The position numbers and the translations under genes were made by a program. Source: Alphaproteobacteria bacterium (GTDB taxonomy: Bacteria; Pseudomonadota; Alphaproteobacteria; Micropepsales; Micropepsaceae). From it: a stretch of DNA of 64,000 nt. The DNA lies in the NCBI GenBank assembly GCA_016124635.1, contig WGNJ01000003.1, forward strand, positions 62,001 through 126,000. The letters run 5' to 3'. Of the stretch, positions 54,340 through 62,474 are shown piece after piece (positions within the stretch are counted from its first letter, which is position 1; each line of letters begins with the position of its first letter). The notes under the pieces were generated by a model. That model worked only from the letters and a program-made list of their open reading frames with translations. It was not told the DNA's origin and ran no database searches.

Positions 54340-55217
54340 CAGCGCGCCCGCTCATCGAGCTGCCGCGAGAGGATGGCGGCAAACTCGTCCGAAAATCCTT
54401 CGAGCCGGCTCGCGAAGCGTCCGACGCCGTCGGCGAGATGGTTGTAGGCGACGGATGCTGGAATGGCGGCAAGCAATCCCATGGCCGTCGCGAAGAGCGC
54501 TTCGGCAATGCCCGGCGCGACGACGGCGAGACTCGTGTCGTGCGAGGCGGCGATCGAGGAAAACGAATTCATGATGCCCCAAACCGTACCGAACAGACCG
54601 ATGAACGGCGCGTTCGACCCGACGGTCGCGAGGAACCCAAGCTGACGCTCGAGCCGTCCGACCTCGCGTCCGATCGAAACGTTCATCACCTTATGAATAC
54701 GGTCCTTCACGCTGGGCAGTAGGCCGGCGTTCACCGTGCCGCCCTCGAACGAACGGCGCCACTCGCGCATCGCGGTCGTAAAGACCTGCGCCATCGGGTG
54801 ACTGTCCCCGCGCGAACCAAGGCTCGAATGCAAATCGTCGAGCGACTTACCCGACCAAAAGAGTTGCTCGAAGCGTTCCGCTTGCCGCTTCACGCGGCTG
54901 AGACGGCCCGTCTTCTCGATGATAATGGCCCACGACCAGAACGAGGCCAGGAGCAGCACGCCCATCACGATCTTCACGACGATGTCGGCGTTCATGAAGA
55001 GCGCAATCGGCGACAAATTGACGGCTGGATGCGAACCGGCGGGGCTACCGGTCGGCGTCACGTCGATCGGCGACAACGGCGCAGCGGACGGCGCGGGCTC
55101 GATCGGAGCGGCGGATGGCCCCGCGACGGAAAGATCGCCGAGCGAACTGATCGCATGAACGACAGGTTTTAGAATCGCCGCGGCCTCATGGGCGAAAGCG
55201 AGCACGCTCAATTCCAT
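54339..55217 (-). CDS. tolQ: Tol-Pal system protein TolQ (ExbB/MotA family)
   Basis: The 292-residue protein has three membrane segments (about 78-100, 190-212 and 230-255) and the MotA/ExbB core: VGSNAPFIGLFGTVWGIMNSF, VVAPGIAEALFATAMGLLAAIPASVAYN. It forms the proton channel of the Tol motor. It carries a ~70-residue N-terminal extension with an Ala/Pro-rich stretch (AAPIEPAPSAAPLSP) absent from E. coli TolQ. A strong GGGGAAGAGA ribosome site supports this start. It heads the tolQRAB set. Confidence 0.94.
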   Translation of the reverse strand: MELSVLAFAHEAAAILKPVVHAISSLGDLSVAGPSAAPIEPAPSAAPLSPIDVTPTGSPAGSHPAVNLSPIALFMNADIVVKIVMGVLLLASFWSWAIIIEKTGRLSRVKRQAERFEQLFWSGKSLDDLHSSLGSRGDSHPMAQVFTTAMREWRRSFEGGTVNAGLLPSVKDRIHKVMNVSIGREVGRLERQLGFLATVGSNAPFIGLFGTVWGIMNSFSSIAASHDTSLAVVAPGIAEALFATAMGLLAAIPASVAYNHLADGVGRFASRLEGFSDEFAAILSRQLDERAR

Positions 55218-55452
55218 GAACTCTCTTCCCCTCTAACACTCCGCGCTCCCCGCAAAGCCTTGCCAGACTTGGGAAAATCACGCGACTAAAGCCGTCGAAA
55301 CATGTCGAAATTTTGGCGCGAACCCAAGGGGCGCAGCCTTTGGCGTTCCGGGTAGCTCAAGCCTTATCCACAAAGGCGCTTGAATTGTCACGCCTTTCCC
55401 TCCGCGATCCAAGGTGAAGAGTTGGCAAGGTTCGCGCGCAGGTAGGCAATGC

Positions 55453-55890
55453 CTAATCGAGGTATTGTGCGATCTTTGCGCGCACCTGTTCCGGAATGCG
55501 CCGCGGCCTGCCGGACATCGTGATCAGAGCGGCTTCGATCTTCGCTGTCACCAGATCTTCGCCGTTGCGTTTTACCCATTGCTCGCCGTTGAGGCGCGCG
55601 CCGGCCAGCACGCGATAGCGCGTGTGCACTTCGAGCGCGTCGTCCAGCTTTGCCGGACGCGCATAGTCGATTTCGATTCGCCGAATCGTCCACGCCACCG
55701 GTTCCTCGCCCGACATCATGACCATGTGATGGACGCCGGCGAGTCGCAGCGCCTCCGAGCGACCGCGTTCGAGAAAGCGCAAATAGTTTGCGTGATACAC
55801 GATCCCGGAGACGTCGGTGTCTTCGTAATAGACCCGCACCGGCAAGATGTGCGTCTTGCCTTCGAAGCGCCCCATCGTCGGCTCAGACAT
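55453..55890 (-). CDS. ybgC: Tol-Pal-associated acyl-CoA thioesterase YbgC
   Basis: The 145-residue hotdog-fold thioesterase has the active-site signature [24 protein letters not shown] (about 14-37, catalytic Asp in DTD). It hydrolyses short or medium acyl-CoA and is usually in the tol operon. I start at ATG 55890 because GTGAGGA is placed correctly; it overlaps the ruvB stop by eight bases. The long frame upstream lies inside ruvB. The gap to tolQ is 235 bases. Confidence 0.93.
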   Translation of the reverse strand: MSEPTMGRFEGKTHILPVRVYYEDTDVSGIVYHANYLRFLERGRSEALRLAGVHHMVMMSGEEPVAWTIRRIEIDYARPAKLDDALEVHTRYRVLAGARLNGEQWVKRNGEDLVTAKIEAALITMSGRPRRIPEQVRAKIAQYLD

Positions 55891-56938
55891 CGGCATCCTC
55901 ACCACGTGCCGTATCGAACAGCGACTGCTGTGCAATCGTCTTGGGGGCGACGAGTCCGAGATGAGTGTAAGCGAGACCCGCCGCCATGCGGCCACGAGGC
56001 GTGCGTTGAACGAATCCTTCCTGCAGCAAATAGGGTTCGATGATCTCCTCGAGCGCATCGCGCGGCTCGCCGAGCGCCGCCGACAGCGTCTCAATGCCGA
56101 CAGGGCCGCCGTTGTAATTCTCGATGATGATCTTGAGGTAACGCCGGTCGAAATTGTCGAGGCCGCGCTTGTCGACTTCGAGACGCGTCAAAGCCTCGTC
56201 CGCCGCCCCGGCGTCGACACGTGCAAGTTTGTCCACCGCCGCAAAGTCGCGAATTCGACGCAACAACCGCCCGGCGATGCGCGGCGTACCGCGCGACCGC
56301 GCTGCGATCTCACGCGCCGCCTCGGGTGTCATCGCGAGCTGGAGGATTCGCGCTCCTCGCGTCACGATCTCGATCAAGTCCTCGACCCGATAAAAGTCGA
56401 GTCGCACGGGAATGCCGAAGCGGTCCCGCAGCGGCTTGGTGATCATGCCCGAGCGCGTCGTCGCGCCGACGAGCGTGAAGGGAGCCAAGTCGATCTTTAC
56501 CGATCGAGCCGCAGGTCCCTCGCCGATGATGAGATCGAGCTGAAAGTCCTCCATCGCCGGATAGAGAATTTCTTCGACTGCCGGATTGAGACGGTGAATC
56601 TCGTCGATGAACAGCACGTCGCGCGGTTGCAGGTTTGTCAGCAATGCAGCGAGGTCCCCGGCGCGCGCGATCACCGGCCCCGATGTCGACCGGAAATTGA
56701 CGCCGAGCTCGCGCGCCACGATTTGCGCCAGTGTCGTCTTGCCGAGACCGGGCGGTCCCGCGAGCAGCACATGGTCGAGAGCCTCACCACGCGCCCGCGC
56801 CGCCTCGATGAACACTTTGAGATTTGCGCGCGCCTGATCCTGCCCGATGAACTCTGCGAGCGTCAGCGGCCTGAGCGACGCTTCGCTGGTGTCGTCGTCC
56901 CGCGTCTCGGCCGTGACAAGGCGGCTGGCTTTGCTCAT
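55883..56938 (-). CDS. ruvB: Holliday junction helicase motor RuvB
   Basis: The 351-residue AAA+ motor drives branch migration with RuvA. It has Walker [13 protein letters not shown] (about 61), Walker [13 protein letters not shown] (about 110), sensor [18 protein letters not shown], and the C-terminal winged helix ([17 protein letters not shown]). It lies 7 bases after ruvA and overlaps ybgC, so ruvCAB and ybgC form one transcript. Confidence 0.97.
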   Translation of the reverse strand: MSKASRLVTAETRDDDTSEASLRPLTLAEFIGQDQARANLKVFIEAARARGEALDHVLLAGPPGLGKTTLAQIVARELGVNFRSTSGPVIARAGDLAALLTNLQPRDVLFIDEIHRLNPAVEEILYPAMEDFQLDLIIGEGPAARSVKIDLAPFTLVGATTRSGMITKPLRDRFGIPVRLDFYRVEDLIEIVTRGARILQLAMTPEAAREIAARSRGTPRIAGRLLRRIRDFAAVDKLARVDAGAADEALTRLEVDKRGLDNFDRRYLKIIIENYNGGPVGIETLSAALGEPRDALEEIIEPYLLQEGFVQRTPRGRMAAGLAYTHLGLVAPKTIAQQSLFDTARGEDADV

Positions 56939-56945
56939 GAGCGCA

Positions 56946-57551
56946 TCATGCCGCGTTCGACAACGTGCGCAATCCTTCGCGGATCAGCGCTTGCAGCGGA
57001 ACGTCTTTGCCGTCGCGCGCCACAATGGCGGCGACTGCCTGCTGGGCTTCCGCGCGCCCATAACCGAGATTCATCAACGCAGACACCGCTTCACCGGCCG
57101 CACCGGCCGGTTTCGCGCCGATCGCCGCTACCGGGATCGGCGCGGCAATGCCCGCAGCTTTGTCCTTGAGCTCGGCCACGATGCGCGCGGCAAGCTTCGG
57201 CCCTACGCCTTGCGAGCGGCCGACCTGCGCCTTGTCCTCGAACGCCACCGCGCGCGTCAAATCGGAAATCGAAAGCGCGCTCAAGATCGAAAGCGCCACG
57301 CGTGCACCGACGCCTTGCACGGTTTGCAGCAAGCGAAACCATTCGCGCTCTTCGGCCGTCGTGAAGCCGAACAACCGGATCGCATCCTCGCGCATTTGCG
57401 TTTCGACGAAGAGCGTCATGCGCCCGCCGCGCGGCGGAAGCTGCGACAATGTCCGCGCCGCGCACTGCACGACGTAGCCGACGCCGTTGACGTCGATGAT
57501 CGCGAAGTCGCTGCCCGTCTCATCGATCGTGCCCGTCAGCTTCCCGATCAT
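56946..57551 (-). CDS. ruvA: Holliday junction DNA-binding protein RuvA
   Basis: The 201-residue protein has the OB-fold N-terminus ([28 protein letters not shown]), two helix-hairpin-helix motifs ([13 protein letters not shown] and [16 protein letters not shown]), and the mobile C-terminal domain ([18 protein letters not shown]) that contacts RuvB. It binds four-way junctions. The ATG overlaps the ruvC stop in ATGA. Confidence 0.97.
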   Translation of the reverse strand: MIGKLTGTIDETGSDFAIIDVNGVGYVVQCAARTLSQLPPRGGRMTLFVETQMREDAIRLFGFTTAEEREWFRLLQTVQGVGARVALSILSALSISDLTRAVAFEDKAQVGRSQGVGPKLAARIVAELKDKAAGIAAPIPVAAIGAKPAGAAGEAVSALMNLGYGRAEAQQAVAAIVARDGKDVPLQALIREGLRTLSNAA

Positions 57552-58090
57552 CGCTTGCCTCCCGCGACCATCAGCTCGTCGATGCGCCGATTGCTCTGCG
57601 CAAAATGCGCGTGGCAGATCGCAATCGCCAGAGCATCCGCGGCGTCAGCACCGGTCACCTCTGCGCGCGGCAGCAGCACCTTGATCATTGCGTGCACCTG
57701 CATTTTCTCCGCATGCCCGACGCCCACGACCGCCTTCTTCACTTGATTGGGCGCGTATTCCGATACCGGCAAACCTGCCTGCGCGGGCACGAGCAAGGCA
57801 ACCGCTCGCGCTTGCCCGAGCTTCAAGGTCGCCACCGGATCCTTGTTGACGAAGGTATGCTCGACCGCCGCGGTATCGGGCCGGTGTTCCGCAAGGATGT
57901 TTCTCAGCCCGTCGTAGATCTCGACCAGGCGCCGGCTCAAATCCTCATCGGCTGACGATGTGATGACGCCGTTGGCAACGTGGCTGAGCCGTGATCCCTC
58001 CGCAACGACAACGCCCCACCCTGTTCGGCGAAGGCCCGGGTCGAGCCCGATGATGCGCAACGGCTTGTTCAAGAGCGGGGCCTTGTCCAC
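57548..58090 (-). CDS. ruvC: Holliday junction endonuclease RuvC
   Basis: The 180-residue RNase H-fold resolvase has its acidic active site visible: [14 protein letters not shown] (Asp at about 17), [23 protein letters not shown] (Glu near 73) and [16 protein letters not shown] (late aspartates). It cuts junctions presented by RuvAB. It is the first gene of the ruvCAB set; the promoter probably lies in the short gap to the divergent gene at 58178. Confidence 0.96.
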   Translation of the reverse strand: MDKAPLLNKPLRIIGLDPGLRRTGWGVVVAEGSRLSHVANGVITSSADEDLSRRLVEIYDGLRNILAEHRPDTAAVEHTFVNKDPVATLKLGQARAVALLVPAQAGLPVSEYAPNQVKKAVVGVGHAEKMQVHAMIKVLLPRAEVTGADAADALAIAICHAHFAQSNRRIDELMVAGGKR

Positions 58091-58177
58091 GTTTCGTTCT
58101 TTCTAGATGATTCGCGTGACCGCCGCACTCGCTAGCGAGCGCAAACCACACCAAGATCACGCAGAAAACGTGGAGAG

Positions 58178-58639
58178 ATGCCCGTGAAGCCACATGTCCT
58201 GGCCGCAACCCTGCTCGTCGCCTGTACCGCGCTCGCCAGCCCGGCAAACGCCGTCAACGTCCGCGACTGCGATGAAACCGCGAGCATTCGGACCCTCGCC
58301 GAACCCTGGGAGAAGAACACGCGCACGTTCTACAACGGCGACGTTCGCGTCGCGCTGCTCGACACCGGCGGCGAGCCCGTGTGCTGCAGCGTGCACCTGT
58401 TGATCCTTGTGCCGGACAAAACGAGCGAGATGGGCGACCGAACGTGCCACATCGTTAGCGACCACGAGAGCATGGGTTTCGCCGGCATCGACTTCGCCCG
58501 CCTCACGTCGAAATACGACCCCGGCAAGGGACTGCTGATCACCTTCCCCTACACGCTCTACGTCGACGGCGTGAGCGACAGGCCAGGCACTGCGCGTGTC
58601 CGTATCAATCTCAAGACGGGAACGGTGACGAAGGAATAA
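58178..58639 (+). CDS. secreted hypothetical protein
   Basis: The 153-residue protein has a signal peptide (VLAATLLVACTALASPANA). The mature domain is beta-rich, with cysteines in VRDCDET, VCCSVHLL and RTCHIV, perhaps two disulfides. The cysteine in the signal core is not in a lipobox context. No family is recognised. GGAGAG precedes the ATG. It is divergent from ruvC and convergent with the glycine-zipper gene. Confidence 0.75.
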   Translation: MPVKPHVLAATLLVACTALASPANAVNVRDCDETASIRTLAEPWEKNTRTFYNGDVRVALLDTGGEPVCCSVHLLILVPDKTSEMGDRTCHIVSDHESMGFAGIDFARLTSKYDPGKGLLITFPYTLYVDGVSDRPGTARVRINLKTGTVTKE

Positions 58640-58667
58640 GAAAGGGCGCATTCCGAAGAACGCGCCC
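58635..58667 (-). terminator. terminator of the glycine-zipper gene
   Basis: Minus strand: GGGCGC(G), an eleven-base loop, GCGCCC, then TTTCTTATT. The stem also follows the plus-strand gene, but without a T run in that direction. Confidence 0.6.
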
Positions 58668-58689
58668 TCCGCCTCAAAACGCGAGGCGA

Positions 58690-59127
58690 TTAGTATTCGT
58701 AGTCGTCGTAGTAGTCGCGCCGCTCGCGGTAGCGGTGGCGATAATGACGCCGGTCGTGGCACGCATCATCCGCAATCGCGTTGCCCACGACGCTGCCAAG
58801 GATCGCGCCGACAACGGTTGCCGGTCCCCGTCCATGGCCGCGCCCCACATTGTTGCCGATCACGCCGCCGGCAACGCCGCCGAGGACCGTGCCGGCCACG
58901 CGGTCGCCGTCGCAGCGATCATGACCGTGGCGATAATGACGCCGGCCCTCGTAATAACCCGGCGGTGGACCATCGTAATATCCGTCGTAATACCCGTCGT
59001 CGTAGCCCGACGGCGGCGGACCATATCCGCGATCATAATAGCCATCGGCCGACGCCACACCGGCTGCACCGGCTGCACCGGCAAGCATCGCGGCGCCGAC
59101 AGCCGTCGAAATCAGAAGCTTCTTCAT
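58690..59127 (-). CDS. glycine-zipper 2TM domain envelope protein
   Basis: The 145-residue exported protein has a signal peptide (LLISTAVGAAMLAGAAGAAGVASA), a Tyr/Gly/Pro/Asp-rich region (DGYYDGYYDGPPPGYYEG), and a Rick_17kDa-type glycine zipper (AGTVLGGVAGGVIGNNVG, VGAILGSVVGNAIA). The C-terminus is His/Arg/Tyr-rich. Such proteins sit in the outer membrane or periplasm; a role in envelope integrity is inferred. GGGAGACCACA precedes the ATG at 59127. Confidence 0.8.
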   Translation of the reverse strand: MKKLLISTAVGAAMLAGAAGAAGVASADGYYDRGYGPPPSGYDDGYYDGYYDGPPPGYYEGRRHYRHGHDRCDGDRVAGTVLGGVAGGVIGNNVGRGHGRGPATVVGAILGSVVGNAIADDACHDRRHYRHRYRERRDYYDDYEY

Positions 59128-59223
59128 TGTGGTCTCCCGAAGCGCCGGAAATCCGGCCACCTTGGGGAACAACGTGGCGGCCTGCGCCTGAATGCAGCAT
59201 GAACGCGCGACAGCACGCTCTCA

Positions 59224-59964
59224 CTAGGCTGTGAGTTTCGCCAGCGCTGCCTCGGACATCTCGAAGTTCGAATAGACCTGCTGCACGTCGTCGTTGTCGT
59301 CGAGCGCCTCGATCAACTTGAGAAGCGTCGCCGCCGTGTCGTCCTCGACATTCACCGAGGTTTGCGGCCGCCAAACGAAGCGCGCACTCAGCGGCGGCCC
59401 GAGCCGTTTCTCCAACGCCTCGCGCACGTCGTTCAAATCTTCCGTCTTGCAGAAGATGTCGTGACCCTGGTCACTTGACTGGACATCGTCGGCGCCGGCT
59501 TCGATCGCAGCCTCCATGATCTCGTCGCTGCTCGCTTTGTCGGCGGGATATTGGATCTGCCCGAGCCGGTCGAACATGTAAGACACCGTCTCACCGAGCG
59601 AGCCGCCGTATTTGGTGAAGAGCGACCGCACGTCGCTCGCCGTCCGATTACGATTGTCCGTCAGCCCTTCGACGATGATCGCAACCGCACCGGGCCCGCG
59701 CCCCTCGTAGCGCACCTCCTCGTAATTCTCGGCATCGGCGCCTTGCGCCTTTTTAATTGCGCGCTCGATGTTGTCCTTCGGCATGTTTTCTTTGCGCGCC
59801 GCGATCATCGCGGCCCGAAGCTTCGGGTTCTTGTCGGGATCGGGCAGGCCCGACTTGGCGGCCACCGTGATCTCGCGTGCGAGCTTGGTGAAGACCTTGG
59901 CGCGCTTGGCGTCCTTGGCCCCCTTCTTGAACATGATGTTTTTGAACTGACTATGGCCAGCCAT
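59224..59964 (-). CDS. yebC: YebC/PmpR family protein
   Basis: The 246-residue protein has the invariant start [25 protein letters not shown], then [29 protein letters not shown] and [23 protein letters not shown]. The family has been described as transcription regulators and more recently as translation factors easing ribosome stalling, related to mitochondrial TACO1. AGGAG precedes the ATG. Its position before ruvC is classical. Confidence 0.96.
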   Translation of the reverse strand: MAGHSQFKNIMFKKGAKDAKRAKVFTKLAREITVAAKSGLPDPDKNPKLRAAMIAARKENMPKDNIERAIKKAQGADAENYEEVRYEGRGPGAVAIIVEGLTDNRNRTASDVRSLFTKYGGSLGETVSYMFDRLGQIQYPADKASSDEIMEAAIEAGADDVQSSDQGHDIFCKTEDLNDVREALEKRLGPPLSARFVWRPQTSVNVEDDTAATLLKLIEALDDNDDVQQVYSNFEMSEAALAKLTA

Positions 59965-60067
59965 GGCCTACTCCTGAGCGACGCTTCAAGCGGCGCTGAT
60001 AAACCGCAAACCCAGTGGTGGAGGCAACCCCCCACTTGCCGCAATCCAAGAATCTGGACTGTAGTCG

Positions 60068-60883
60068 TCAGGCGTCTGGCACCGTCTGCTTCAGCCGTCC
60101 GCCGAAGCGCACCGGTTCGATCCGCAGCGCCAATCCCGTGGCATCGTTCGTCTCGACGAAGACGCCGCACGCCGTCGCCGCGCCTTGCGCCGGATTCATC
60201 CGCCCCTGGCCGAGCTTGCGGGTGAAGCGCAGCAGCGGCTCGGTCTTCTCCATCCCGATCACCGAATCGTAGTCGGCGCAGGCGCCAGCATCAGTTTGGT
60301 AAGCCGTGCCGTGCGGCAAGACTTGAGCGTCCGCTGTCGGCACGTGGCTGTGCGTTCCGATGACGAGGCTCGCACGTCCATCGCAGAAATGACCCATCGC
60401 CATCTTCTCCGACGTCGCCTCGGCGTGAATGTCGACGATCGCGGCGTCGCACGCCTTCGCCAACGGGCATGCATCGAGTTCGCGATCAACCATCGCGAAC
60501 GGATCGTCGAGCGGATCCATGAACACGCGCCCCATCGCATTGATCACCAACAGCCGCTGCCCGTTCTTCAGCTCGTAGAGCCCAACGCCGCGCCCCGGTA
60601 CGCTCGAAGGGTAATTGATCGGCCGCAGCAAACGGCGCTCCGTGTCGTAGACGCTGAGTGAGTCACGTTGATCGAACGCGTGATTGCCGGTGGAGATCAC
60701 ATCCGCGCCTGCGTTGAAGAGATCACGGCAAATCTCCTCGGTAATACCGAAGCCTCCGGCCGCATTCTCCCCGTTGACCACGATCGCGTCAGGACTCAAT
60801 CGCGGCCTCAACTCGCGCAAGGCCTCGATGGTCCCGTTGCGTCCCGCCCGCCCGACGACATCGCCCAAGAACAAAATTCTCAA
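60068..60883 (-). CDS. TIGR00282 family metallophosphoesterase (YmdB-like)
   Basis: The 271-residue calcineurin-like enzyme has metal ligands in LFLGDVVGRAG, IVNGENAAGGFG, STGNHAFDQRD and LVIGTHSHVPTADAQ. YmdB of Bacillus is a phosphodiesterase acting on cyclic nucleotides or RNA; the substrate here is unknown. The start is TTG at 60883, preceded by AAGGGA, overlapping the previous stop in TTGA. An ATG seven bases upstream is out of frame. Confidence 0.93.
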   Translation of the reverse strand: MRILFLGDVVGRAGRNGTIEALRELRPRLSPDAIVVNGENAAGGFGITEEICRDLFNAGADVISTGNHAFDQRDSLSVYDTERRLLRPINYPSSVPGRGVGLYELKNGQRLLVINAMGRVFMDPLDDPFAMVDRELDACPLAKACDAAIVDIHAEATSEKMAMGHFCDGRASLVIGTHSHVPTADAQVLPHGTAYQTDAGACADYDSVIGMEKTEPLLRFTRKLGQGRMNPAQGAATACGVFVETNDATGLALRIEPVRFGGRLKQTVPDA

Positions 60884-61461
60884 CTCGCATCCCTTCTAAA
60901 CCGGGTGACACCGTTCTCCGTCACAACGGCATCGAGCAACTCGTCGGTCTCGTCGTGCGGCACGTCGTCGACCTCTTGTCCCGCGTAGGCGATCCCGATT
61001 GCATAGATCGTCCTCTTCGCGCGTGCCTCGTGCAAGTAGCGATCATAGTAACCGGCGCCATAACCGAGCCGATATCCCGCCTTATCGAACGCAAGCAACG
61101 GCACCAAGAGAAGATCGGGGCGCCTCTCACGCGCCTTGTCGTTGGGCTCCGGAACATTCATGCGGCCGACGACCAACGGATCGCCCGGCTTCCACGCGCG
61201 AAAGATCAAATCCTTGCCGCGTGTTTGCGGCAAACACAGCGCATGTCCCTGCTTGGCAAGCGTGGCCATGATCGGAAACGGATCGGCCTCGCTCTGCACG
61301 GCGGCGTAGCCGGCGATGATCGCGCCTTTCATGAACACAAAGTCGCCGAGCAACCGGCGCGCGATGGTCAGCGATGCTCTCGGACCCGCTGCCTCCGCGA
61401 GCCGTTCGCGGGCGGCGAGTGCAGAGTTGCGGAGTGCCTGTTTGCCGTTTGATTTGTTCAT
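60880..61461 (-). CDS. 5-formyltetrahydrofolate cyclo-ligase
   Basis: The 193-residue enzyme converts 5-formyl-THF to methenyl-THF using ATP. It has the end motif VPLLAFDKAGYRLGYGAGYYDRYL (about 122-145), and an N-terminal ARERLAEAAGPRASLTIARR helix. It follows 6S RNA, as ygfA does in many proteobacteria, so it may be processed from the same transcript. It is coupled to the phosphoesterase gene. Confidence 0.95.
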   Translation of the reverse strand: MNKSNGKQALRNSALAARERLAEAAGPRASLTIARRLLGDFVFMKGAIIAGYAAVQSEADPFPIMATLAKQGHALCLPQTRGKDLIFRAWKPGDPLVVGRMNVPEPNDKARERRPDLLLVPLLAFDKAGYRLGYGAGYYDRYLHEARAKRTIYAIGIAYAGQEVDDVPHDETDELLDAVVTENGVTRFRRDAS

Positions 61462-61497
61462 CGAGACAAAGTGGACGGGACCACCAACACCGTCGAA

Positions 61498-61648
61498 GGA
61501 AGATCCTCACGGGCCTGCTTACGCAGGTGGGCGCCGTGTGACCTGGACCACGGTCCAGGTCAGGGACAGCTCCCTATGAGACTTCATTAAGGCCCCTGGG
61601 CATCTGTGCTTCTAACGAGATAGGCAGTAACCCGTCCGAGGACGAAGG
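61498..61648 (-). ncRNA. ssrS: 6S RNA
   Basis: It lies between zapA and the formyl-THF cyclo-ligase on their strand, the standard location. A closing helix joins TCCTC..ACGGG at the 5' end with CCCGT..GAGGA at the 3' end. Inside, GACCTGGACC-GT-GGTCCAGGTC forms a near-perfect hairpin in the 3' half. 6S RNA binds the housekeeping RNA polymerase. Ends are estimated to within about ten bases. Confidence 0.75.
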
Positions 61649-61653
61649 TAGGG

Positions 61654-62004
61654 TCACTGGAGCCGCGCGGCAATATCCTCAATGCGCTGTGCTGCGGATT
61701 CCAAGACCTCGGCAAATTTTTCGTCACCCAAGCGTGCAGCCGCGGCGGCATCCTTTTCCTGCCGGAGGCGATCGAGCTCTTGCTCTAATTCCTCGACCCG
61801 CTCGTGCGCGACCGCGAGCTCGTCGGTAACGACAAGGCTCGCCATCAGCATTAACCGTGCGTCGCCGACCTGGCCGATCTGCCGACCAAGCTCGGCGACG
61901 CGCGCATCGATGAACGCGGCCAGAGCCGTCAAATGCTCTTCTTCGCCGTCCTCGCAGGCCAGCGTGTAGTTGCGTCCATTGACCAGAACTGTGACCTGGG
62001 CCAT
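61654..62004 (-). CDS. zapA: cell division protein ZapA
   Basis: The 116-residue protein has the ZapA globular head (MAQVTVLVNGRNYTLACEDGEEEHL) and a C-terminal coiled coil (VAHERVEELEQELDRLRQEKD). It tethers and bundles FtsZ filaments at midcell. The next upstream gene is the DUF4164 coiled-coil protein, 15 bases away, so they share a transcript. Confidence 0.93.
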   Translation of the reverse strand: MAQVTVLVNGRNYTLACEDGEEEHLTALAAFIDARVAELGRQIGQVGDARLMLMASLVVTDELAVAHERVEELEQELDRLRQEKDAAAAARLGDEKFAEVLESAAQRIEDIAARLQ

Positions 62005-62019
62005 CGCGTCGCTTCGAGC

Positions 62020-62283
62020 TCAGTGAGACAAGACGGCGCGAATTTCGCGGATGGCGCCTTCGAGCCGGCCGGCCACTTCATCGGTAAAGCCTTCCAGCGC
62101 GACCTTTTCGCTGCTCAGACGCTCGAGCTCCGCCGCAAGCCGTTCGCGATCTTCCTTCAATCCGTCGAGTTCGCGCGCCAGAGTCTCGTCGAGCCGCTGC
62201 GCAGACTCGCGCTGTGCAAGCGAGGTTTCCAAACGATCGAGCGCGGCCGAAAACCGCGCCATTGCAGAATCGAGTCGAGACAT
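62020..62283 (-). CDS. DUF4164 coiled-coil protein
   Basis: The 87-residue protein is nearly all coiled coil (FSAALDRLETSLAQRE, then LKEDRERLAAELERLSSEK) and matches DUF4164 (PF13747), usually found before zapA in alphaproteobacteria. A division-related role is inferred from position. ATG 62283 is the family start; the longer frame upstream is unlikely. It is divergent from tkt. Confidence 0.85.
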   Translation of the reverse strand: MSRLDSAMARFSAALDRLETSLAQRESAQRLDETLARELDGLKEDRERLAAELERLSSEKVALEGFTDEVAGRLEGAIREIRAVLSH

Positions 62284-62474
62284 ACGTCTTGTATAAGCAG
62301 AACTGCGCCGGAGAGTCCCATGTTTTGTCCGCAACCCCAGCATGTGCGCGATGGTCCGGGCCTTGACGCATTTCCACCGCGTCGCCATTGTCCGCCCGCT
62401 TTCCCGCCCGGGCCAAAAGGTCTTGATGCCGGCTGCAATGCTGGCGCGGCTCGGCTTTTTCGTGAGCTTGCGCT

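Noticed and set aside
55847-57169. 440-codon plus-strand open frame
   Set aside because: It is antisense to ybgC, ruvB and ruvA; those genes are certain.
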